Of a stretch of 38,729 bases of DNA, positions 7,926 through 12,066 are shown piece by piece. A program made the position numbers and the translations under genes. Origin of the DNA: Candidatus Gastranaerophilales bacterium (GTDB taxonomy: Bacteria; Cyanobacteriota; Vampirovibrionia; Gastranaerophilales; Gastranaerophilaceae); contig CALUTM010000015.1 of the NCBI GenBank assembly GCA_944323705.1, positions 1 to 38,729 of the forward strand, read 5' to 3'. Each line of letters begins with the position of its first letter. The first letter of the stretch is position 1. The notes below the pieces were generated by a model. That model was not told the DNA's origin. It did no database searches and was given only the letters and a program-made list of their open reading frames with translations.

Positions 7926-8198
7926 ATGACGGATAAACAATATAAAGGATACAAAATAGAAGGCGTTGGCAAGGGAAAGGCGGATTATTACGTTTATACG
8001 GATTTGTGTAAGGGCTGCGGACTCTGTATTGCCAAATGTCCTATGAACAAAGCGGGCAAAAAGTGCCTTCAGTGGTCAAAGGAGGTCGGATTATACCAAA
8101 CTCCCGCTGTTGCTCCTGACCCTGAAATTTGTATTGCCTGTGGTGCTTGTGCAATGACTTGTCCCGATAGTGCGATAAGAATTGAAAGAAGACAATAA
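7926..8198 (+). CDS. 2-oxoacid:ferredoxin oxidoreductase, delta subunit (2[4Fe-4S] ferredoxin)
   Basis: A 90-residue electron-transfer subunit carrying two [4Fe-4S] clusters. The first motif is CKGCGLCIAKCP; the second is CIACGACAMTCP near the C-terminus. It passes electrons from the TPP site to soluble ferredoxin. The ATG at 7926 has AAAGGA about 7 nt upstream. A longer in-frame start at 7845 would add residues encoded by the intergenic inverted repeat and was rejected. Last gene of the operon; a long GC-rich hairpin follows directly. Confidence 0.93.
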   Translation: MTDKQYKGYKIEGVGKGKADYYVYTDLCKGCGLCIAKCPMNKAGKKCLQWSKEVGLYQTPAVAPDPEICIACGACAMTCPDSAIRIERRQ

Positions 8199-8202
8199 GA
8201 TT

Positions 8203-8238
8203 ATGAGGGGCGGCGGGTTTAAAAACCCGCCGCCTCAT
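8203..8238 (+). terminator. GC-rich hairpin after the oxidoreductase operon
   Basis: A 12-bp perfect stem GGCGGCGGGTTT/AAACCCGCCGCC, extended by ATGA/TCAT across a GG bulge, begins 5 nt after the delta stop. There is no T-run after it, so it may be a mRNA-stabilising 3' hairpin or a factor-assisted terminator rather than a classical intrinsic one. Confidence 0.6.
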
Positions 8239-8275
8239 ACTGACAAAACGTTTCGAAAATATCGCTCATCTTGTC

Positions 8276-8306
8276 TTGACAAACTGCAAAACATAGTAAA
8301 TAATAT
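8276..8306 (+). promoter_or_regulatory. Antitoxin RNA 1 promoter
   Basis: Perfect -35 TTGACA (8276-8281) and -10 TAATAT (8301-8306) with a 19-bp spacer; an overlapping AATAAT gives 17 bp. The stronger -35 than that of the toxin promoter would favour antitoxin excess. Conserved in copy 2. Confidence 0.75.
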
Positions 8307-8310
8307 AAAT

Positions 8311-8390
8311 ACAGGGTGGCAGTTTACCGACTGCCGGATACCTTGAGAAGTCTCAATGACTCTTATCTGCTAGGGTAAGAGTCATTTTTT
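8311..8390 (+). ncRNA. Putative antitoxin RNA 1 of a type I toxin-antitoxin system
   Basis: A predicted ~80-nt RNA. From 5' to 3': CAGGGT; a hairpin GGCAGT-TTACCG-ACTGCC (8318-8335); GATACCTT; the direct repeat GAAGTCTCAA (8347-8356); then an intrinsic terminator with an 11-bp stem AATGACTCTTA/TAAGAGTCATT (8355-8386) and T6. It runs antisense to the last nine codons and the 3' UTR of toxin 1. In addition, its GAAGTCTCAA can pair with a second copy of the complementary sequence in the toxin mRNA leader (8475-8484). This dual contact is the scheme known from the enterococcal par system. The 5' end is inferred from the promoter and is approximate. Confidence 0.7.
8347..8356 (+). repeat. Direct repeat DR1a (antitoxin 1)
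   Basis: GAAGTCTCAA in the antitoxin RNA, repeated exactly at 8475-8484 within the toxin leader. The corresponding copy-2 pair is GAAGCTTGAA. Confidence 0.8.
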
Positions 8391-8443
8391 AATATGTATA
8401 AAGTCAAAAAGATTAATAATAAACTTAAATTGAAATTATCCAT
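8363..8443 (-). CDS. Putative type I toxin 1, 26-aa hydrophobic peptide
   Basis: Too short for ordinary gene finders. The ATG at 8443 is preceded by a very strong Shine-Dalgarno AAAGGGGG (8449-8456) at 5-nt spacing. The peptide starts MDNFNLSLLLIFLTLYIL, one likely transmembrane helix, and ends with the polar tail KNDSYPSR, a layout typical of membrane-acting type I toxins (Ibs, Fst, TxpA classes), though without sequence resemblance that I recognise. The second copy at 8684-8764 keeps all 18 N-terminal residues and the frame, with changes only in the tail. The leader is about 86 nt, starting near 8530, and folds into a hairpin presenting the antitoxin target. Confidence 0.75.
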   Translation of the reverse strand: MDNFNLSLLLIFLTLYILKNDSYPSR

Positions 8444-8474
8444 ATCAGCCCCCTTTCTAGTCGGAAACTAACCC

Positions 8475-8484
8475 GAAGTCTCAA
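8475..8484 (+). repeat. Direct repeat DR1b (toxin 1 leader)
   Basis: GAAGTCTCAA on the plus strand, so the toxin mRNA carries the complement. It lies in the 21-nt loop of a leader hairpin with stem CTAACC/GGTTAG (8468-8473 with 8495-8500), an exposed target for the antitoxin. Confidence 0.8.
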
Positions 8485-8536
8485 ATATTTTGTCGGTTAG
8501 CTCTTTTTGAAAAGGTATCTTTTACCCTGCAAGGTT

Positions 8537-8565
8537 ATTTTACTATAACTTTCGTAGAGTGTCTA
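8537..8565 (-). promoter_or_regulatory. Toxin 1 promoter
   Basis: Minus strand -35 TAGACA (8560-8565), 17-bp spacer, -10 TAAAAT (8537-8542), giving an mRNA start near 8530. Identical boxes and spacing occur in copy 2. Confidence 0.7.
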
Positions 8566-8596
8566 TTCTGTATATATTTGGGTATTACATTTCATC

Positions 8597-8627
8597 TTGA
8601 CAAACTGCAAGACATAGTAAATAATAT
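8597..8627 (+). promoter_or_regulatory. Antitoxin RNA 2 promoter
   Basis: TTGACA (8597-8602), 19-bp spacer, TAATAT (8622-8627), matching the copy-1 promoter. Confidence 0.75.
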
Positions 8628-8631
8628 AAAT

Positions 8632-8711
8632 ACAGGGTGGCAGTTTGCCGACTGCCGGATACCTTTAGAAGCTTGAACGGTTCTTATCTATTTGGGTAAG
8701 AGCCGTTATTT
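8632..8711 (+). ncRNA. Putative antitoxin RNA 2 of a type I toxin-antitoxin system
   Basis: Counterpart of the RNA at 8311-8390. It has CAGGGT, hairpin GGCAGT-TTGCCG-ACTGCC (8639-8656), GATACCTTT, direct repeat GAAGCTTGAA (8668-8677) and a terminator stem AACGGTTCTTA/TAAGAGCCGTT (8676-8707) with one U-G pair. Compared with copy 1, two stem pairs changed on both strands (T-A to C-G, A-T to G-C), which supports the fold. The T-run is broken (TTATTT), so termination may be weaker. Ends are approximate. Confidence 0.68.
8668..8677 (+). repeat. Direct repeat DR2a (antitoxin 2)
   Basis: GAAGCTTGAA, repeated exactly at 8796-8805. It differs from the copy-1 repeat at three internal positions after the shared GAAG. 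Confidence 0.8.
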
Positions 8712-8764
8712 AATATGTATAAAGTCAAAAAGATTAATAATAAACTTAAATTGAAATTATCCAT
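8684..8764 (-). CDS. Putative type I toxin 2, 26-aa hydrophobic peptide
   Basis: Paralogue of the toxin at 8363-8443: same first 18 residues, then the tail NNGSYPNR instead of KNDSYPSR, same length and the same AAAGGGGG Shine-Dalgarno (8770-8777) 5 nt before the ATG. The DNA of the shared coding segment is identical, while the tail changes preserve both the frame and the antisense terminator stem. The peptide should insert in the inner membrane. Expression is predicted to be blocked by antitoxin RNA 2. No protein family name can be assigned. Confidence 0.75.
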   Translation of the reverse strand: MDNFNLSLLLIFLTLYILNNGSYPNR

Positions 8765-8795
8765 ATCAGCCCCCTTTCTAGTCGGGAACCAACCC

Positions 8796-8805
8796 GAAGC
8801 TTGAA
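8796..8805 (+). repeat. Direct repeat DR2b (toxin 2 leader)
   Basis: GAAGCTTGAA within the 28-nt loop of a leader hairpin with stem GGAACC/GGTTCC (8785-8790 with 8819-8824). The stem differs from that of copy 1, yet pairing is kept. Confidence 0.8.
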
Positions 8806-8857
8806 TGAATGTGTAAGCGGTTCCTCTTTCGAAAGGTATCTTTTACCCTGCAAGGTT

Positions 8858-8886
8858 ATTTTACTATAACTTTCGTAGAGTGTCTA
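8858..8886 (-). promoter_or_regulatory. Toxin 2 promoter
   Basis: Minus strand TAGACA (8881-8886), 17-bp spacer, TAAAAT (8858-8863). Read-through from here would cross copy 2 and enter copy 1. Confidence 0.7.
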
Positions 8887-8926
8887 TTTAGTTTTGCCTG
8901 CGGGTGCTTAAATCTATCGTACAATG

Positions 8927-8955
8927 TTGAATAATTTTCATTATTTATTTAAAAT
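8927..8955 (+). promoter_or_regulatory. Promoter of the KPR-family gene (leaderless)
   Basis: TTGAAT (8927-8932), 17-bp spacer, TAAAAT (8950-8955), then 6 nt to the ATG at 8962. No Shine-Dalgarno is present, so a leaderless mRNA is expected. Confidence 0.65.
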
Positions 8956-8961
8956 AACTGT

Positions 8962-9921
8962 ATGGATAAAGTTTTGATATGCGGATTGGGAGCGGTCGGG
9001 CTTACTTTTGCGGTGAAGTTTCGGGGAAAGTGTGATTTAAAGATTCTTGTTGATGAGGAGAGGCTTAAGCGGTATCAACAAAATAAACCGACTTTGAATG
9101 GCAAGGTTCAGGAGTTTGAGTATGTCCTGCCTTCAAATACCTTTGATACAAATATATTTATCTCCGATACATTTACTCCCTCCGATACATTTACCCCTAC
9201 CCCCGATTTGATTATTATTGCTACAAAGGCTCAGGGCTTAGAGAGTGCAATAGAGGGTATTAAGAATTTTGTCGGCGAAAACACAATAATCATTTCGCTT
9301 TTGAACGGAATTTCGTCCGAAGACAGGATAAAGTCGATTTATCCGAAAGCAACGGTCTTAAAATCATATTTTATCGGACATAGTGCGGTAAGAGACGGGA
9401 ATTCCGTAACGCAGGACGGAGTCGGGGAAATTGTGGTAGAAAAAAATCCGAACATAATAGGGATTTTTGAAAGGTGCGGGATAAATTATTCCTGCCCGAT
9501 TGATATTGATTATGCTATGTGGCTTAAATTCACCATGAATGTTTTTTCCAATCAGACTTCCGCAATTTTGAATATGACATTCGGGGAGTTGAAGCGTAAC
9601 AAAACTTTTATCGAATTTGCAAAAAAGCTTATTAATGAAGTTCGAATAATTGCGGAGAAAAAAGGGATAAAAAATCTTGAGAACCTTGAATCAGACGCTT
9701 TGCACGCACTTTCTCTTATGTGCGACGAGGGTAAAACCTCCATGCATCAGGACATTCTTGCGGGAAGAAAGACCGAAGTTGATATTTTTGCGGGTGAGCT
9801 CATAAGGCTTGGAAAAGAATTTGGGATTCCGACGCCTTATAATCAGGTTATATATGATTTAATCAAAGTGAGGGAAGAAGATAATGAACATCGCATTCAT
9901 TCCTGTCAGGGGCGGCAGTAA
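8962..9921 (+). CDS. Ketopantoate reductase family protein (PanE/ApbA)
   Basis: An NADPH-dependent 2-dehydropantoate 2-reductase-type enzyme, 319 residues. The N-terminal Rossmann motif is GLGAVGLTF; IIATKAQ and SLLNGISSEDR follow; the C-terminal domain has the catalytic-lysine region WLKFTMNVFSNQTSAIL and the conserved KTSMHQDILAGRKTEVDIF segment. True PanE makes pantoate for CoA, but the neighbour is a CMP-sugar synthetase, so another ketoacid or sugar-like substrate is possible. Residues about 70-82 contain a duplicated SDTFTP from an 18-bp tandem repeat. The last 38 nt overlap the next gene. Confidence 0.85.
   Translation: MDKVLICGLGAVGLTFAVKFRGKCDLKILVDEERLKRYQQNKPTLNGKVQEFEYVLPSNTFDTNIFISDTFTPSDTFTPTPDLIIIATKAQGLESAIEGIKNFVGENTIIISLLNGISSEDRIKSIYPKATVLKSYFIGHSAVRDGNSVTQDGVGEIVVEKNPNIIGIFERCGINYSCPIDIDYAMWLKFTMNVFSNQTSAILNMTFGELKRNKTFIEFAKKLINEVRIIAEKKGIKNLENLESDALHALSLMCDEGKTSMHQDILAGRKTEVDIFAGELIRLGKEFGIPTPYNQVIYDLIKVREEDNEHRIHSCQGRQ
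9163..9198 (+). repeat. 18-bp tandem duplication inside the KPR-family gene
   Basis: TCCGATACATTTACTCCC is followed directly by TCCGATACATTTACCCCT, adding six residues in frame. Such units can change copy number by slippage. Confidence 0.75.
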
Positions 9922-10561
9922 ATCCATTCCCCTTAAAAACATAAAAGAAATTAACGGAAAACCTCTTGTTTTTTGGACTTTAAGAGCTGCTAACAATGCT
10001 AAATGTATAGATAAAGTGGTTATTGCAACAGATAGCGGCAAAATAAAAGAGGTAGTTTCGGGCTTTGGGTTTGAAAAGTTGGAGATTTTTGACAGAAATT
10101 CCGAGAATGCTTCTGATACGGCATCTACCGAAAGCGTAATGGTGGAGTATTTAACCCGCTCAAATGTAAATGACGGGGATAAATTTTTCTTAATACAGGC
10201 TACGTCGCCTCTTTTAAGATCGGAGCATATTGAGGGGATGTACGAAAAATATCTTTCATGCGGTGCTGATTCAATATTTTCTGGTGTTGTAGAAAAACAG
10301 TTTAAATGGTTTATTAAACCTTCGGGAGAGGTGACGCCGATTAATTACGATTACCGTAATCGTCCTCGCAGACAGGATTTTGAGGGGGTGGTCGCAGAGA
10401 CGGGAGCCTGTTATATTAATTCGGTTGCAAATATATTAAGAGACAAATGCCGCCTGTCGGGGAAAATAACATTTTATGAGCTTCCCGCATATACGGCTTA
10501 TGAACTTGACGAAGAAGCGGATTGGCTTATTGTCGAGGAGTTGCTGGAAATTTATTCTTGA
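9884..10561 (+). CDS. Acylneuraminate cytidylyltransferase-like protein (NeuA family)
   Basis: Activates a nonulosonic or similar sugar acid as a CMP-sugar from CTP in the cytoplasm. The 225 residues start with the nucleotide-binding signature IPVRGGSKSIPLKNIKEINGKPL, followed by VIATDS and QATSPLLRSEHI, all characteristic of CMP-NeuAc/CMP-Kdo synthetases. The ATG lies 38 nt inside the end of the KPR-family gene in another frame, with GGGAAGAAG upstream, so translation is likely coupled. The exact sugar (sialic, pseudaminic, legionaminic or other) is open because no synthase gene is in the window. Its 3' end overlaps the convergent acyltransferase gene by 35 nt. Confidence 0.87.
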   Translation: MNIAFIPVRGGSKSIPLKNIKEINGKPLVFWTLRAANNAKCIDKVVIATDSGKIKEVVSGFGFEKLEIFDRNSENASDTASTESVMVEYLTRSNVNDGDKFFLIQATSPLLRSEHIEGMYEKYLSCGADSIFSGVVEKQFKWFIKPSGEVTPINYDYRNRPRRQDFEGVVAETGACYINSVANILRDKCRLSGKITFYELPAYTAYELDEEADWLIVEELLEIYS

Positions 10562-11603
10562 TATATCGGCTTGAGAAATTAATGAATTCGCCTATATATG
10601 TACAAATAACCAAACTTCCGAATGTATATAAGAATTGATATTTATTGATTTTATAATAACGAAAAAGAAGTCCTTTAGGCAGTTCACTGTATGGTATGCC
10701 GTCTATTGCAAAAATACACAGTTCTATTAAAAATATTACAAATGCGTGATTTGCCATAATATGCAAAGTGTTTCTACCTATTTTATCAATAATGCTTCCT
10801 TCTTTAACCAATGGTGCAAGGAGTTTTGACATGAATAAAACAAGATAGATACCTGTAAATGGTACTATGAGTGGTGACATATTATGAAATAATTTTGCTT
10901 GATTAACATCAAGATGGTATCCGTTTGAAAAGATTCGTAACAAAATAACTTGTGCGGCAAGAACAATGCATAACCATTTTGCATTGAATTGAACCTTGGT
11001 TTCAAGTTTATTTCTGTATAACCAACCTGAATAAATGTAAAACAATGTAATAAGTGTTTTAATTATTACTTTCATAACGCCGTGTGAAGCCTGAAAATTA
11101 TCTTTTGCTAACAATACGGCAGCTATTCCGCAAATGAGAAAAAACAATGTCATTATTATATATTTATATTTCTCTTTAATTTTTTTAAGGAAAAACATTA
11201 TTATTGCGAATACAACTAATGATATTGCAAGCTGATATAAAAACCAGTTAGCTACATTAAACCAAAAAGGCGTAGAGTCTATAGGAGATATTATAAGGGT
11301 CTTAAAAGTCGGCATTTTCCCGTATAATCTATCAAACCACAAATAAACAAGAACTGTCATTCCGCCAAAGAAAAAATGGTAACCGTAAAACCAACCTAAA
11401 TATTTACATAAACTTTTCTTTATAACACTAAATAATTCTTTGTTTATATTAAAAAAATATCCAGCTATAAAGAAAAATAATGGCACATGCCAACTATAAT
11501 TCGGAAACAAAGCTCCAAATATTTCCCAACGTACATGCCCGCCAACGATTGCAGTTATGCCTATTGCTTTTGCAATATTCATCTGCATATTAAACTTTTT
11601 CAA
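10527..11603 (-). CDS. Acyltransferase family 3 membrane protein
   Basis: An integral membrane protein of 358 residues with about ten hydrophobic segments, typical of OafA-like enzymes that O-acetylate or O-acylate envelope glycans. The N-terminus has the conserved histidine region IGITAIVGGHVRW and HVPLFFFIAGYFF. The best start is the TTG at 11603: GGAG is 7 nt upstream, while the first ATG (11588) is too far from it. A 13-bp inverted repeat lies in the leader. The C-terminal residues are encoded within the convergent cytidylyltransferase gene. The context suggests modification of a surface sugar. Confidence 0.82.
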   Translation of the reverse strand: MKKFNMQMNIAKAIGITAIVGGHVRWEIFGALFPNYSWHVPLFFFIAGYFFNINKELFSVIKKSLCKYLGWFYGYHFFFGGMTVLVYLWFDRLYGKMPTFKTLIISPIDSTPFWFNVANWFLYQLAISLVVFAIIMFFLKKIKEKYKYIIMTLFFLICGIAAVLLAKDNFQASHGVMKVIIKTLITLFYIYSGWLYRNKLETKVQFNAKWLCIVLAAQVILLRIFSNGYHLDVNQAKLFHNMSPLIVPFTGIYLVLFMSKLLAPLVKEGSIIDKIGRNTLHIMANHAFVIFLIELCIFAIDGIPYSELPKGLLFRYYKINKYQFLYTFGSLVICTYIGEFINFSSRYIKNKFPATPRQ

Positions 11604-11615
11604 ATTACATCTCCG

Positions 11616-11646
11616 TATATAGTAAATTTTAATAATTTACTATATA
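11616..11646 (-). promoter_or_regulatory. 13-bp inverted repeat in the acyltransferase leader
   Basis: TATATAGTAAATT, 5-nt loop, AATTTACTATATA, ending about 5 nt before the GGAG site of the TTG start at 11603. It could be an operator or a leader hairpin. Confidence 0.55.
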
Positions 11647-11709
11647 TAAAATCATAAATATTCTATTTTTACAATATTCAATACCATTTTTTATGTGATT
11701 TAAAGACAC

Positions 11710-11715
11710 TATAAT
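11710..11715 (+). promoter_or_regulatory. -10 box of the XRE regulator gene
   Basis: TATAAT lies 21 nt before the GTG start at 11737. The -35 region is only a T-rich stretch. Confidence 0.5.
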
Positions 11716-11736
11716 TAATTAATCGGAGTTTTTATA

Positions 11737-12066
11737 GTGAAAGATATTGAAGTTAAGCGGACGGTCGGTAAAAAAATAAAAAAATTCAGACAGAAAAACG
11801 GGTTAACGCAGTTTAAATTGGGTGAACTTGTTGATATTAACCAGAGACAGATTGCACTTATAGAGAGTGGGAAATCCTTTCCGTCACTCACAACACTTGT
11901 AAAATTCACCGAGGTTTTTAATTGTAACATAGCCGATTTTTTTGAGGCAGAACCTTTGGTTTCCGAACGGGATTTGAAGGATTTGCTAATAGAGCAAATA
12001 GAAAAAGCCGATTACAGTGACTGCAAACGGCTTTATTCGGTTATGACAAGTTTTTTGAATATTTAG
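11737..12066 (+). CDS. XRE-family helix-turn-helix transcriptional regulator
   Basis: A 109-residue DNA-binding protein of the Cro/C1 (HTH_3) type. The helix-turn-helix covers about residues 8-62: VGKKIKKFRQKNGLTQFKL, then LVDINQRQIALIESGKSFPS and LVKFTEVFNCNIADFF. The remaining helical tail may mediate dimerisation. The start is a GTG with CGGAG 9 nt upstream. It reads divergently from the acyltransferase gene, whose leader holds a palindrome that could be its operator. Its stop overlaps the convergent AsmA-like gene by a few bases. Confidence 0.9.
   Translation: MKDIEVKRTVGKKIKKFRQKNGLTQFKLGELVDINQRQIALIESGKSFPSLTTLVKFTEVFNCNIADFFEAEPLVSERDLKDLLIEQIEKADYSDCKRLYSVMTSFLNI

Larger units (their letters stand above)
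8276..8567. repeat. Tandem repeat copy 1: type I toxin-antitoxin unit
   Basis: A 292-bp unit repeated at 8597-8888 with a 29-bp gap. The toxin reading frame, its Shine-Dalgarno and all four promoters are nearly unchanged between copies; differences cluster in the 10-nt direct repeats and in stems. The unit contains an antitoxin RNA gene on the plus strand and a toxin gene on the minus strand, converging. Confidence 0.85.
8597..8888. repeat. Tandem repeat copy 2: type I toxin-antitoxin unit
   Basis: Second 292-bp unit in the same orientation as 8276-8567. Same order of promoter, antitoxin RNA, toxin frame, leader hairpin and toxin promoter, with its own pair of direct repeats. Confidence 0.85.

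Noticed and set aside
8276-8888. Tandem riboswitch, retron msr/msd, bridge RNA or group I/II intron as explanation for the two repeats
   Set aside because: The repeated unit has many paired segments, which at first suggested one large structured RNA. But the best conserved part is an intact minus-strand peptide frame with a strong Shine-Dalgarno, promoters point toward each other, and no reverse transcriptase, transposase or intron core sequence is present. A convergent toxin-antitoxin pair explains all parts.
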